Shown: positions 43,440 through 55,495 of the stretch, piece after piece | Layout: each line of letters starts with the position of its first letter | Position numbering within the stretch: position 1 is the stretch's first letter | Source: Thereva unica | Lineage: Eukaryota > Arthropoda > Insecta > Diptera > Therevidae | DNA length: 64,000 bases | Assembly: GCA_949987705.1 (NCBI GenBank) | Contig: OX465283.1 | Span: 132,644,101-132,708,100 of the forward strand | Direction: 5' to 3' | Position numbers and translations under genes: made by a program | Notes under the pieces: generated by a model | Database searches by the model: none | What the model was told of the DNA's origin: nothing | The model's input: only the letters and a program-made list of their open reading frames with translations

Positions 43440-43620
43440 CTTCGAGCTCCCCGCTTGCTTAGGTAGTCGAATTTCTCGTTCCTATCTAGTTCCTATGACC
43501 GGGAACCCAGACGAGAGTCACGTTATCCTTTCTGCCTAGTCTATCAAGCTCAGCTCTACAGCGCTCCACTCGCTTCGGGCGCATCATTACTCGTTCGGGG
43601 TGATTCACTGTAGTTTTGAT
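43440..43620 (-). pseudogene. LOA-like RNase H fragment, inverted
   Basis: The minus strand reads VELDRLGRKDNVTLVWVPGH followed by RN, a stop and GTRNSTT, matching the WVPGHRDFEGNESAD part of LOA-like RNase H at 5820. It lies head to head with a plus-strand LOA-like 3' end starting near 43,640, an arrangement seen after twin-primed retrotransposition. Confidence 0.7.
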
Positions 43621-43639
43621 GTCAGGACTCTTGTTGACT

Positions 43640-43925
43640 GGGTGTCAGGATACTTGCAAGCTACGGTTGTAGGCTTGATTATCTGACACTTCGCCCAGAA
43701 TTACCATTTACGGAGAAAGGTAGCTTGAGTAGGATGAGTCTACCTCTCATGTCATGGAGAACGAAGCTTGAACAGTCTAGTGGCTTTTCTGCAGGCAATC
43801 TGAAATCTGGTCAACCGGTCTACCCCACAAATATCAGGTATAGGGGTATAATACAATAGGCCAAGTGAAGTGGCCACACTACTTTTCGACCCAATTCCTC
43901 ACCAAAGACGAAGGGAATGAGAGAA
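43640..43925 (+). mobile_element. LOA-like 3' end
   Basis: The plus strand has CAGGCAATCTGAAATCTGGT, then ACAAATATCAGGTATAGGGG and TACAATAGGCCAAGTGAAGT. This parallels 6315-6371 of the 5.7-kb copy (ACAAATATGAGGTGTAGGGG, ACAATAGGCCAACTTAA) and continues with TGGCCACACTAC, which parallels 8167-8178 on the far side of foldback A. It therefore shows the site without that insertion. Confidence 0.75.
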
Positions 43926-46689
43926 AGGCTCTTCACAAGTGCGCTTATCGCTTTGATATATCAGAACTGAGTGCGATTTTCTCAATAAACATGAATCAAC
44001 TAAAGCCAAACTCATCTTAACATAAATAATATCTACCATTCCGAATTAAACCACGAGAAGTGCGAGAGATTTGCGTTAAAAATTAAAAAAAAAAACTTCA
44101 TTAACATGATCATTGGCGTTGAGCAGGATTTTTGGGTGCGCCTCTGCAAGCATTTTCCGCCATAGCCAGTCCCAAGGTTGGCTGGGAAAAGAAGAGGAAA
44201 CAGTGTCGAGTCTTGAATGCCGATCAAGACCATGACTGTGAGCGCCCTACAAACAAGGGATAACCTCAGATCAGTAGAGTCAAACCAAACCTTTCAGATC
44301 AGTAGACTCAACGTCCAGTGTAGGGGTCAAATAGAAAGCAGCGCCTCCAGCCAGATTTGGACTGTCAGATCTGGATGAAAAAAATTATGACTGATCGGCA
44401 CGATATGCCACCCAAGTAATATCATACGTCAACATCCTTAAAGCATTGACTTTTCTGATTATATTTTGAAAGACTGAGTCGAATATAAATGCCGGAAATA
44501 CTACATGATTTTTTTTCAGCACAAGTTTTTTGTACCTGCACTGATCTTGGTGCGTTGCGATTCTTTTCCCTTTTTTGTGTGTTGAAAATTTATTCTGATA
44601 TAAATTCCACCCAGAGATTAATTTTCACAATGCTGATAAAATAAGACATATGACGGTACGGTTTTTTTCAACGACAACTTAAAGGAGCTAACGATGATCT
44701 GAAACCAGTTAACGACCTCGTTTCAGATAAATATCCCCGAGCTGTATAGCCTCCCTTCACACGGTGGAGTGAACAAAAAGTGATCGCCATCAATCGCCAG
44801 CAGCATCACGAATGCCCAAAAATCAAGATCCTTGTCTCCAGAATGATAAACTTTTATTGGACCCCCAGTTTGGATCATGTCATGGGTGCAGCGGTGCAGC
44901 CAGGGAGCCCTCGATAGAGAGCCACCGGCAAGGATGCCCTAAAACCTGATCCCCGTGAATTTCTTGTTTTGTTCTTTACATCCAAGCCACAAGATTGCGT
45001 CCGAGGAGCTTTGATTCGCCGCTCATTAGCGCATACCAAATGATGGTCGGGATTTTCGGATCGCTGAGAAGCTCCTGCGCCTGCCTTCGCTCTGGATCGA
45101 TTATTTTGGATTATCACGAAGATTTGCTGCAGTTTCGACTGTGAGAAGAAGTTCTACGTCGCGTCGCCCTGCCCGACAGTTTGTTAATTTCAGTGACTGC
45201 GCAATTTCTGGTTAATTTTTAATGAATGGTCTCCTGTTTGCTTTGTTGGTTAAGCGCATACCTGCATCCAGCAGCAGGTGAGGAACAAAAGTCTGAGGCG
45301 GGCGTTTAGCTCAAGTCATTTCATTTAAATTTGCCTAAATCACTTTTTTTAAATCCTCCAAATCAGCTGCAGTCGATCTGCATCTTCCTCCAAGATCCGG
45401 CCATAACTCAACAAGTTTCACACTCCAGACGCGCACAATGCAAGGTCAATAACGACCACCAATGCTCCTCCGGTGACTAATCAGAGTAGTTATCGGATAG
45501 GTGGCAATAGCGTGGATAAATTTATGGATGGACAACAATTGCGGTACACAGTCAATTTGTATTGTTTATTGTCAACAGCGTTGTAGGTCTACTATTTTGA
45601 TTTATAGCTGATACACGCAGATATAATTGACACTTATCCGCTCCATTGAGGTGAGAAGCTCCTTTAATGCCATCCACCGGCTGGGATACTCTTTTGGAAA
45701 TCCATTGTGACCACTACCACCATCATCATCTAGGCCTTATCGCCTCAACATCACTGGATATACCGGCAGCCTTATGCCGCCGTTCACCTTCGTACACTGC
45801 CGTTACTGTGCTGTGTACTTGATATCGGAGAGTTTTGGATAAAAACCCTCTCAAGGCGTATTCATATGTGAAAATTATAAAATAAAATTCTGTTCTATTC
45901 CATCTGATTTATGGCGTTGTTAAATTCTTGAATTGATTCGATTTTAATTATAACCAAAAAAAAATAAAAACTTAAACATAAATTTAAATACCTGTGATCA
46001 CTTATTGGATGTTATTAAAAGTCCAAAGGTGTGATTTCATGGCTTTTTTGTGGTTTTTTTTATATTAGATAAAATTTTCGAATTTTGATCGGATTTTAAT
46101 AAGGCTTCAAAAAATCGAATAAAGTATTGAATTTTATCAATGATTCTGACAGATTTTACACAACAGCCGCGTCGTGGGAAACAATCCGAACAAATAATCA
46201 ATTTTCAAGGAAAAACTGTGTGTGATGCAAGAAGTAAAAAGAATCATTGATAATAAAAATTCTGTGTGGTCATTGTTAGGGCAATAAATTCTTAGAATGG
46301 GTTTGTCGGAATAATTGAATGTTTTCATGTATAGAAGACTATTAACATAAAACATTAATATGGTGAGTAATAATAATAAAGGATGCTGGTTGTAATGCAG
46401 GAAATAATATACTTTGTGATTTGTGAACTTGTATAAATCTTACAAAGTTAACCTGCAAAAGGTGTAGGTTGAAGATATCTACTGGAGTTTCAAGATTAAT
46501 TTTGATAGGCTTGTTTTATGGTTAATGTTATCTTAGAACTATAATAAATTTGTTATATCTCTGAAGAATATTGAAACCACTTCGTAATTTTATAGTTATA
46601 TCATATAAGCAGCTTAAGCATTATTAAAATGACTCTGAACAGAACCAATTTAATGGGTAATTTAGTGTAAGTTACATTATATTCGTCTA
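43926..46689. other. No recognised gene
   Basis: About 2.8 kb. No domain, RNA gene or repeat boundary is recognised. The part 44,690-45,500 is more GC-balanced than the AT-rich part 45,870-46,690. Frames over 60 codons (for example 44,875-45,117 minus) have no known motif. Confidence 0.4.
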
Positions 46690-47185
46690 AAGAACACCTA
46701 ACATTGGTTCCACAATCAAGGTAGAGGAGCACGAGTTTGAAATGGTAAAATCATTTACCTACCTTGCTTCAATAGTAGCAGCCGACAATAGAATGGAACT
46801 AGAAATACGCGCACGACTGCTAAAAGCCAACAAAGCCTACTGTAGTCTGTCAAGGCTCTTTAAATCCAAGCATCTAACCATAACGTCTAAACTTTTACTG
46901 TATAAGCCGATGGTCTTACCGGTTCTTACATATGCATCTGAAACTTGGGTGCTTAGCAAAATGCACTCAAACCTCTTGGGCATGTTCGAACGGAAAATAC
47001 TTCGGAGGATTGTTGGCCTCTTATGTGAGGAAGGACGATTCCGGAGACTACAATGAGGAGATCTACTAGCGCTATCGCGACGTAGACGTTGTGAAGAAAA
47101 TAAAGCTCGATAGGCTCCGCTGGGCAGGACATCTAGCTCGTATGAGTAAAGATGAGCCTGCTCGGATAGTTCTCTGCGGTAAGGG
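46690..47185 (+). pseudogene. RTE-like C-terminal fragment
   Basis: The plus strand reads FTYLASIVAADNRMELEIRA, RLLKANKAYCSLSRLFKSKH, LTITSKLLLYKPMVLPVLTY, ASETWVLSK and NLLGMFERKILRRIVGLLCE, then in shifted frames IKLDRLRWAGHLARMS and a decayed end. These are the thumb and C-terminal steps of RTE-like ORF2. The frame 46,742-47,056 is open for 104 codons, making it one of the better-kept pieces. It is cut at 47,185 by the MITE complex. Confidence 0.8.
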
Positions 47186-48380
47186 GCCGTCCATAAATTA
47201 CGTGAGGTGATTTTTGTGATTTTTCGACCCCCCCTCCCCCATTGGTAATATATCGTGAGATTTGTCCCGACCCCCTCCCTCCCCCCCTAGTCTCACGTGA
47301 GATTTTTCAAATTTTATAAAATCCATAATATTTACATTAAAAATACAAAATTACGGTCGTAACCACAGAGTTTGAATGTAGAACTGCAGGAAAGGCCCTC
47401 GCGTATAAAATCCGTGTACGTAACCGTAGTGAAATCTAGTGAAAGGTGTGTAAAAAGTTCATCTGTGTGAATGGGGGGGTTTGGGTGCCAGATTTTATTT
47501 GAGATAACTGATAATTCGGAGTGCTTGCCCTCCTCGCTTTTCCGCTTGTGGTGGACACACAACTACCAAAACGTGAGCACTCACGCAACATTTCATTACG
47601 CTAAAATTCGCCGTGTACTTTCTTGTAGCCCTAAATTCTAATGACCTTTTCGCGGTTCAGTGTTACTTGGCTCGTACTCTGCAGCATTCGACGAGTCGCA
47701 CGAAACAATCGAGTAATTTTTTTGTGTAGGACTTACCCACATCTTAAGGGTCCAATTTATACACAGTTCGCCGGCAGGCCGTGGCCTGAAAGTTTTAGCC
47801 TTGAGGCCAAGTATTACCATACACTCACCGGCCGCTTTACCATACACTAAAGACCTCCATTCACTTACAGGCTGCCGGCTGTATGGCCTGAAGTTCAAGA
47901 ATGCCTACAGCTCAAAAAAGCTGACAAAAATCGAATTTATCGTCAGTTCGGGCCTGAAGATCTGAGCTTCTATTCACTCTCGAGCCGTGAATTGACGGGA
48001 AGAATTCACGCTGCATCCACTCGTAACAGAAAGCAAGGCGGGAGCTAAGCGTGAAAACCATCCACACTGGCGTTCGCGCTTGTTTGCGTGTGTTCACGGC
48101 GCGGCGTGAGGCTGGAGACGCCTTGAAGCTTTCGTTGAGGCCATGAACATTTTTACGCTTGAATTAATAACCAGCTATGCTGAGCAGTCGTTTTCAACTG
48201 TGTGTCTGTAGAGAATCATGATTTCACCTGCATGCCACGGCCTGTCTGGCGGGTACCTGAAGTATCATCCCTCAGTTAGACTGAGTCAAGCTTAGTCGTG
48301 CTGGTCGACCTGGTCTGACAGGCCACTGCCTACCGACGGCCTGTAAGAGAAACATGTTTTACTTAATTTAACCCAGGTTC
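47186..48380. mobile_element. MITE complex with GGGGCCGTCCATAAATTACG end
   Basis: It begins at the end of the RTE-like fragment with GGGGCCGTCCATAAATTACG and then TGAGGTGATTTTT. Two C-rich blocks follow (47,227-47,243 and 47,268-47,289). To the right are two copies of a GC-rich repeat in opposite orientation: an inverted copy near 47,750-47,900 and a direct copy at about 47,935-48,380, which ends AAACATGTTTTACTTAATTT and then AACCCAG. Relatives occur at 30.29-30.81 and 55.5-55.8 kb. There is no coding capacity. I could not find the right-hand terminus of the outer element. Confidence 0.6.
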
Positions 48381-49330
48381 ATGGGCCAACATCATTTGAA
48401 TCACTTGGAACTTTCAATGGTGTGGTGTGTCCAACATTTCTTGCTGCATGTCAACAGCTCAATTTTCTTAAAAACGATACTCATTGAGACATGACAATCG
48501 CTGAAGCAATTGTTTCTGCATCTCCAAGACAGATACATACATTATTTGCTATCATTATTTCGACATGCTTTTCATCGAATCCATGGGAACTGTGGAACAA
48601 GTAAAAGGATGACATGTTAGAAGACATTTAACACCGAATTCATGTTAGTTCAAGGAATCCCGTTCTCTAGGTAAATGAGGAGATACATAACCAGACTTTG
48701 TTTTTGAACGAAGACATGTGCAACCTCATGTGCGGCAGTTTATTAGTGAAGTTAGGAGTGCCAACGTCATATCGTGGAATGAACGACGCTTTCAATCGAG
48801 AATTAGAACTTGAACGTGAATACAATCGAGATGCTTTGAACCAGTCAGTTCGAGCGAATGTACCACTGTTGAACCCCCAACAGAAAAAAATGTAGGTACG
48901 ATACGTTCATGAAGGCAATTGATGGTGGAAATGGAGGCTTATTTTTCCTCGATGTTCCTGGTGGAAGAAGGATGCCGAATGGCTCATTCAGCGTTGAAAT
49001 TTCTATTAAATCTTCAAACGACTTAAAAACCTACAACAACATTGCGACACACTCAGCAATGGCCAGAGTTTTGGCAGCAAGTAAAATTACCATCTGGGAT
49101 GAATGCATAATGCCACCCAAACGCCCATTGCAAGCACTCAATCGAACTATAAAAGATCTGTGTAATGCCTTAAGATGTTTTGAAGGCGCCGTAATTCTAC
49201 TGTCTGGCGATTTCCGCCAAACACTACCAGTCATTCGAAGATGGCCCATGCCGATGAAATAAACGCTTGCCTCAAATCATCGATTCTGTAGCGCTATGTG
49301 AAGAATCTTCAGCTGACAATAAACATGCGA
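48381..49330 (+). pseudogene. Helitron PIF1-like helicase fragment
   Basis: Plus-strand pieces: GPTSFESLGTFNGVVCPTFL, AACQQLNFLKNDTH, IVSASPRQIHTLFAIIISTC, EDMCNLMCGSLLVKLGVPTS, RANVPLLNPQQKK and MKAIDGGNGGLFFLDVPGG. The Walker A that should follow (GGTGKT) is broken (GGRRMPNGS). Walker B is readable as ITIWDECIM (about 49,090) and motif III as AVILLSGDFRQTLPVI (about 49,190). The helicase of Helitrons unwinds DNA in rolling-circle transposition. The Rep nuclease part is not present, nor are the element ends (TC...CTAG) identified. Confidence 0.85.
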
Positions 49331-49830
49331 GTTTACGTTGCTAAGCCATCCATCTGCCGAAAACTTCTCCAAAGAATTGCTGACTATCAGTGATGGCTGT
49401 GTTCCTGCGATATGGTTCACTTAAACTTCACAATTTAAAATCAAATCGTTGGTCCATTGCATTCGACTTTGTAAGAAACGAAGATGACCTGAATTTTCTG
49501 GATCAGCCTGGCTGGAAAGCCATGATCTGCCTGAATTCTGCCTGGTTTTTCAAAACAAAACATTGATTTGCATTAATTTGGCTTCAAAAACTCTCCAAAA
49601 AGATATCAGAAATTGCGTGTGATTTCTTTCAAAGTGTGAGTTTGTAATCTTCGGATTTAGGCAAAAATTTTCCAGCAGAATTCATTGCTAAAAACTGGCA
49701 AATAGATATTACTTTTACTCATAGTCGAAAAGTTAAAAAAAATTAGGTGCAAACTATTAGATGACTTTGAATTGAAAGAGTCAAGTATTGGTGTTGACTC
49801 AGTGGAACTGGATCGGCAGTTTTCTTTCTC
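49331..49830. other. Decayed helicase end and unassigned sequence
   Basis: The left 150 bp could be the tail of the Helitron helicase (NMRV-like text is faintly visible near 49,325), but no motif is firm. The rest is AT-rich. Confidence 0.35.
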
Positions 49831-50110
49831 ATCCTCCAAGGGTCAATTTTACCACCTGGTGTTTTTTTACTCTTTATAAATGACCTACTTTCTGTCCCTT
49901 CCAGCCCACTTCGCAAATTCGCTAACGACGGTACTCTGCGTTACTTATGCTCTTTCGATAATGCCAGAAAAGCACGTGACAGATCTTGTCTTGACGATCG
50001 TGGACTTATTTCCAACTCAATCAAGAGAGACATTGAATTCATCCTCTACTGGGGCTGTCAGAATCGGGTCGAATTTAATGCCTCCAAGTACTATGAATTT
50101 AAAAAAAATC
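49831..50110 (+). pseudogene. CR1/Jockey-like reverse transcriptase fragment
   Basis: The plus strand reads GSILPPGVFLLFINDLLSVP (motif B end and following strand), SSPLRKFANDGTLRYLCSFD (motif C with FADD changed to FAND), KRDIEFILYWGCQNRVEFNA and SKYYEF. It is about 90 codons long. Upstream is the Helitron piece. A short possible RTE tail (SRNNWEILVGAGG at about 50,337) lies beyond it but is too short to call. Confidence 0.75.
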
Positions 50111-51638
50111 GATTACCCCTTGTTACGTTGTGATCCACCCGCGGTCTCTCCATCGGCCAATCTGGAAACAAGAAATATCATAATATTAGTTCGAAATATT
50201 ATAAATATTAGTTTTCGAATAAAATTAAAATCAAAATCATCTAGTATCTACTTATCTACTTTCTTCGACCGACAAATGGCCCTCTATTTGAGTTTTCCGT
50301 TAGTCGTTATTAATGACAAATATTACTCTACTAGCAGAAGCCGCAACAACTGGGAGATCCTGGTCGGAGCTGGAGGGCAACTGTTTCCGCCCTATGTCCC
50401 ATGAGAGATTAAAGGAGCGCAATGATGAATGATTACTCTCGTAATTAGAACACCCAATGTGTACTTACTCAAAAAGTAATAAACCGATCTTGTTGAAATC
50501 TTTTGTACATTGCCGGGACTACATAGACCCTCTCTATATGCAGTTCTTTTTGAGTAAACAAATAGTGAAAATCACTTGATTTGAAAACTTTGGAAGCTAC
50601 TTGCAAGAACATCCTTGCACCCAGGGACTTCTAAAGGGCTTATTTTTAGAGACGTAGAGCTTTCGCAAAGCATATGTTATACTAAAAACGTGCCTATTTT
50701 AATCACAATAAGTTAATTAAAAAGTTATGCCGTCAACCAAATTGTGGGCAAACTTAGGGTGTTGAACTACACCCTAAAACGAATCGATTCCAATAATTAT
50801 CTCGCCTATGGGTCAAAATGGCCATAAAAATGCCTCGCCGAGTAGCCTATTATTTAGGGCAGGGCTTCCGTGATAAAAATGGGCAACTCGCTCTATGAAT
50901 TAACTCGTTTTTCTGAAATGAAGAAAATGCTGATAGGATTTTATATAACCTGAGTGCATGCTCTGTCATCACTGCACACAAAAAACAAGGGAAGGAATTG
51001 GATTGAATAATATCTCGTACTGTGTTTCCATGAGCCAGGGTAGACTGCGAAACTTCTGAATTTCTCAGTAAGCTCAATCGCCAATGAAATTCAAGAAGCA
51101 GTCGTTCCGATCAGTAGGGCTTCTGCGAAATAAGAAGTCCAGCATTCATTCACGCTTGGCACCTCAGCCCAAGATATTAAACTTTTTACTGAGAGCTAGT
51201 TTTAACTCTTGGCCGTAGTGGTTTCTGCCAATTTTGTTGTGTTAGTTACGTTGGTTTGAACAATAGTTACAAAATATATTGAGCCGTGTTTAAATTGACA
51301 CCTCCCTCAGTTTTTATTGTTCTCGAGCAGGACAAGTAGCAGTACCCTATTGCATAACGCCTTCAGCATTCACCCTTCACGTCGACTGATCACCTTTTTG
51401 GATAGGTATTTTTACAATGAACTTTAACGTTTCTTCAGCATCCTAGCTGCTCTCATTTTTTCTGTCTTTTGTTTCTTTGGAAGGATATACAAATTCAATA
51501 CAATTTTACATAAGATAAGGAAGGCTTCAAAAAAAAAGTTTTTACTATTTTTAAGATTATAAGTATTTTTATCAAAACGGTTTTTGATTAACAAAAACCC
51601 CGTTTTTTACTGGACTAATCAAAATCACCATTGCTATA
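50111..51638. other. No recognised gene; one hairpin
   Basis: No domain was recognised. TTAGGGTGT-tgaact-ACACCCTAA at about 50,755-50,778 is a perfect 9-bp stem with a 6-nt loop. The stretch is AT-rich. Confidence 0.4.
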
Positions 51639-52547
51639 AGGGTGTTTCTCACCAAAGTGGAAAATCGCTGTCTTTGGCAAATATTACGTAAACTATGGAG
51701 ATAAATATTTATATTTCTGTAAATTTCAATTTATAACTATCTAAACTATAGTATACAATATATAAAATATCTCACTTAAAAACCTATATGGTTTCAATAA
51801 CGTATTTTTAGGCCTAAAAACAGTCCCCTGGCCAGTCACCAAACCAAAATATTTTCTATTGAGTTCATTAATTGAACTAATATTCTAAAAACAATTAGCT
51901 TATATAACACAATTTAATCAATATGAAATGATATGCTATTAGATTCTAATATTAATTTATTTAAACTATTTTTTGATTAGTTTAATTTAACCTAAAGTTG
52001 GTCCCCGAATTTCATGAACAGTCCCTCTGTCAAAGTTTCGAGTTACGCACCAGGCCATCTACAGTAAAGACAGACTTGTTAATGGGCGTAACGAAACGTG
52101 AACGACATGAAGTTAGCTCTCTTACCCCCAAAAGTAGCTATAGGTACCTCATTTTGTTTAGTGTAACACGAGTTAGCGTGGCACATGCGCACATCGGAAC
52201 GCAAAGTTCGACAGTCCCCTGTCAAGTGTTATTTTTCTTTTTTTAAAGTGTTCCGGTTTTCTATATTGTTCATCGTTTTAAATAAGATGTCTTATATTGT
52301 TTCTATATAACAAAATAAAGTAATAATAAAGGGATTTTATGGTACCAGCAACAGTCCACTGTGTCGAATTTTTTAAATTTGCTCAATGAGTCCTAAAATA
52401 AAACAAATATATTTGGGTCCCTTACTGTTTATTATTCACCAGATAGATATCTATTTAATTGTATAGTTTTTTTTTTTCATATTCACGTAAAAAAGTTGCT
52501 GGGACAGATTTCTTGCAAAAATTTACCAGTTTACAGAGAAACACCCA
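51639..52547. mobile_element. Possible MITE with 12-bp TIRs and TA duplication (weak)
   Basis: AGGGTGTTTCTC at 51,639-51,650 is matched inverted by GAGAAACACCCA at 52,536-52,547 (11 of 12). TA lies directly outside both ends. Internal sequence repeats the word CAGTCCC several times (near 51,823, 52,019 and 52,211). A TA duplication is typical of Tc1/mariner-like elements. With TIRs this short, chance cannot be excluded. Confidence 0.35.
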
Positions 52548-53039
52548 TAAACCACTATTAATTGCTTAATTGCTATCGACTTCTCTCACTGTCCGCACAA
52601 CTCTAAATGGAAATTTTTCAAAAGAAAATATTTCACAACTTTCAGAGAATCTCTCAAAACAGAAAATTTATCAACAAAGTTTAAATATGACTTATTTGTA
52701 GCCATAGGAAAATCTTCCGAAATGTTTCTGAAGCGCGACCAAGAAGCGCTTCCAATTTCATTCTAGATGAAGCTGCTTCCAATTTTCCCGCTGGAATGTT
52801 TAAACAATACTATAAATTAAATTCTAGATAATGTAGGTTGTCTTTTACTGCTAACAATTAAAAACAATCACAGGACTATATCCTTCCGACGATAGCAAGA
52901 CTCAGCATTTTTCTATCACCTGTCTGTGTAATAAAATAAAATCACTTTTAAAAACCGCGAAATATCGCCTCACATGGCACCTGTCAAGCAAAACGTCAAA
53001 ATAACTTCACAATCCACACACGTGCTTCACAACGTTTTT
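52548..53039. other. No recognised gene
   Basis: AT-rich sequence without recognisable coding or repeat structure. Confidence 0.4.
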
Positions 53040-54300
53040 GAATATCAAGCGCGGCTCTACCCCAAGCACGAATGCGTTCCAACGACCCTCAACCCCTTCA
53101 TGGAGCTCACCTTAAAGCCAACCGCGCGAATCTATTTTTAGCGGCAATTTGCACATCTGACAACAAATCAGACCTCAGGGGGAGCGAAGAGTGCACCAGC
53201 GACTGAGTGCCGCGCAGCCAACATAAATTTCCCCTTCGTGATTGACCGATTATCCACGTTCCCCTCGGCGAAAACTTGCGGCACCTTGCACCGCGCGGTT
53301 CCCATACCAAGTAGCAAACAGGTTCCCCTCCGGCCAATCAGTAGCAGTAGTCTTCTCCTTCGCGGGTCTCTCGCCGCAGCATAGAATGCGCGGGGAAATG
53401 CCTCTCACGATCGTGCTTCTTTCGCGCATGCCTTTATGCTCGATCTGTCCACGGCGGCAGCAGGACAGCCATCTCTTTTTGGCCGCCTGCAGCCCGGATG
53501 CGGTGATCATAAACGGTTAGCCGACTGCTCCGCCCAGACCCTGAGGTCTTGCCGCAGGACCGAATTAAACAGTTTCACGTTGCCACTTGTTCGGTGTGAA
53601 TCGCTGCAGAATTGTGTGCGCATTTTTTTCTGTGTACTGTTTACGGTTTACTGCACCTTTTGCTCTTTTCTCTCCGTTTTGCATTTTGTGCTCGCTATTC
53701 GTCCTGTGGCGAATTGGTTCAGATCCTGGGGGCGCTCTTGATGTGATTGAGTGAGCGCTCCACTTCCGCATCCGGTTTATCGCCCGCAGCGCCGCATCGA
53801 ATGGTTTTCAGTTGCGACCGCAATTTTTCCGCGTTTTGTTTGTGTGTTTTGTGTCCTTGCGTTTTTATGGTTTTGCGGCTTCTTACCTGCGCTGCAGCAA
53901 CGGAAGCATAAAATTTTACCCGACGGCTGGTATCGCGTGCCGCTCGAGCCCTTCCCCACACACGATCGCAGTGCACCTGCCCTGGGGGCTCATCATCGCG
54001 AAACGGAGCCGCCGCCGCCCGCCTTTTTCGGCCATATTACAACAATTTGTCAGAAAGGTGTTTAGTGCTGCAATCCGTGTGTAATTAGTGCACTTTTAAT
54101 TAAATCAGAAGATAAATAAAAAAATAAATTAAAAAAAACAAACGCACCTGCGCCAACGACTTGAATCACACACTCGCCGCAGTGCTGCAGCATAGTGGTG
54201 CAAGCGCCGAGGATTTTGTTGAAAGTGCTTAGGATTAGGATGTGGCCGGGAGTGACAAGAGATGAAAGATGAGTGGAGGTAAAGGTTGAAATCTAGTGAT
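53040..54300 (+). promoter_or_regulatory. GC-rich island, candidate promoter and 5' leader
   Basis: From about 53,040 to 54,080 base composition becomes clearly more GC- and CpG-rich than the rest of the window, with no transposon motifs. TCAGTT at 53,808 fits the insect initiator consensus TCAGTY. An A-rich leader-like stretch follows (54,080-54,160). ATGAGTGGAGGTAAAG at 54,270 contains a possible donor (GGAG|GTAAAG). A signal-peptide-like exon begins 280 bp downstream at 54,556. The start site and direction are inferred; the frames on both strands here have no known domain. Confidence 0.35.
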
Positions 54301-54555
54301 TAGAAAAAGGTGAATTATCAACACAAATGTGATTAAGAGTGTTAAGAAAATTATAATTGTTGTGCTTGGAGTAATTAAACAAAGTCACCTGTCTGTGCTA
54401 CAATGTCGTCTGTGTTTCTGCTCAGGCTAACAAGAACCTGTGGACGTGTGATGTGAGTTGCTCTATATGCGTTCGAATCGGATCGGATTTACTACTTTCC
54501 TAGGATTTATTCATTGTGGAGTACTTAAATGTTCATAAAACATTTCCGGAGAAAA

Positions 54556-54712
54556 ATGGGGCGAAGCGACACGCTTACGATTGTCGCTTTTGTGCTCATA
54601 TTTTTAGTTAATAAGGTAATTTTTGAATAATTTATAATAAATGCATAATTTATTAGTTCAACGCAAAAAACGACCGTAAATTCGTGGAAGTGGGAGACTA
54701 CGTGCGGATTGC
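54556..54712 (+). CDS. Candidate gene start: signal-peptide exon, 41-bp intron, second exon
   Basis: ATG at 54,556 opens MGRSDTLTIVAFVLIFLVNK (54,556-54,615), a typical secretory signal: a short charged start and a hydrophobic core. It ends at AAG|GTAATT. An AG acceptor at 54,655-54,656 would give a 41-bp AT-rich intron, after which the frame continues FNAKNDRKFVEVGDYVRI (54,657-54,712) to GC|GTAAGT, a strong donor at 54,713. Without the splice the frame stops at once (TAA). The intron is short and lacks a pyrimidine tract. No homologous protein was recognised; the rest of the gene would lie to the right, beyond a repeat-filled intron. Confidence 0.35.
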
Positions 54713-54719
54713 GTAAGTT

Positions 54720-55495
54720 GGAACATTTCGCGCGAGAGTTTCATTCATATGTTACCACTACTGTGGAATGCGATGTTTTATCGGGGATTGTTGAATGGCG
54801 GGGCCGGGGGGGGGGTTTATAACTATACTTCCGGGGTGCAAAAAATGAATGAGTAGTGGTGGTGGTGCAACAGCTGAGATCTTTTACTTAAGTTCGACGA
54901 TCGTGAAGATGACATAGATTTGTGATCTTCAGTTAAATTTTGGAGTAATCCAGTAATACTTGAATGATGTCGCAATTTTAACTGATAAGGAATTGAGTCT
55001 TTGGTACTCTGCAACTTTGGTCTAGCAACAGAATATCTAATTATTTACTTCATTATGTTAATTTTTTCTTCATTAATCATGCTTTTGTATAACAATAAAA
55101 CATGAACTTTTTCTCAAAAGCTTAAACAATTTTTTAGTAAGTTGGTACAACACTGATTATTGAGTTATTCAATAGGCATGATACGATATCAAGGTCGTAT
55201 GCCAAGAAATAGAATTTTTTATATTTCTATGAGCACTACGAAATACGATAACAGTTTCGTTTAACTTACATATTCTTATTATATCCCATTTTCTAATATT
55301 CTAATTTTTTTTTATTTCTTTATAAACTTTTTATCTCCGTTCCGGTTTTGTTTAAAATGGTCAAACTAACAACTGAAACGCGATCAATGTTTGCTTTTCT
55401 TTTAAAATTAAATTTAATTCTTAATTGTCGTTTAAAATGCATAGTTCATTAATTAAAACTAGCTGTGTGGTGTGTTTGACTCTTTAGGTTCAAAC
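54720..55495. other. No recognised gene; a G-rich run
   Basis: G-rich text occurs at about 54,798-54,816. The rest is AT-rich and lacks recognisable features. If the exon call at 54,556 is right, this is the beginning of its next intron. Confidence 0.35.
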
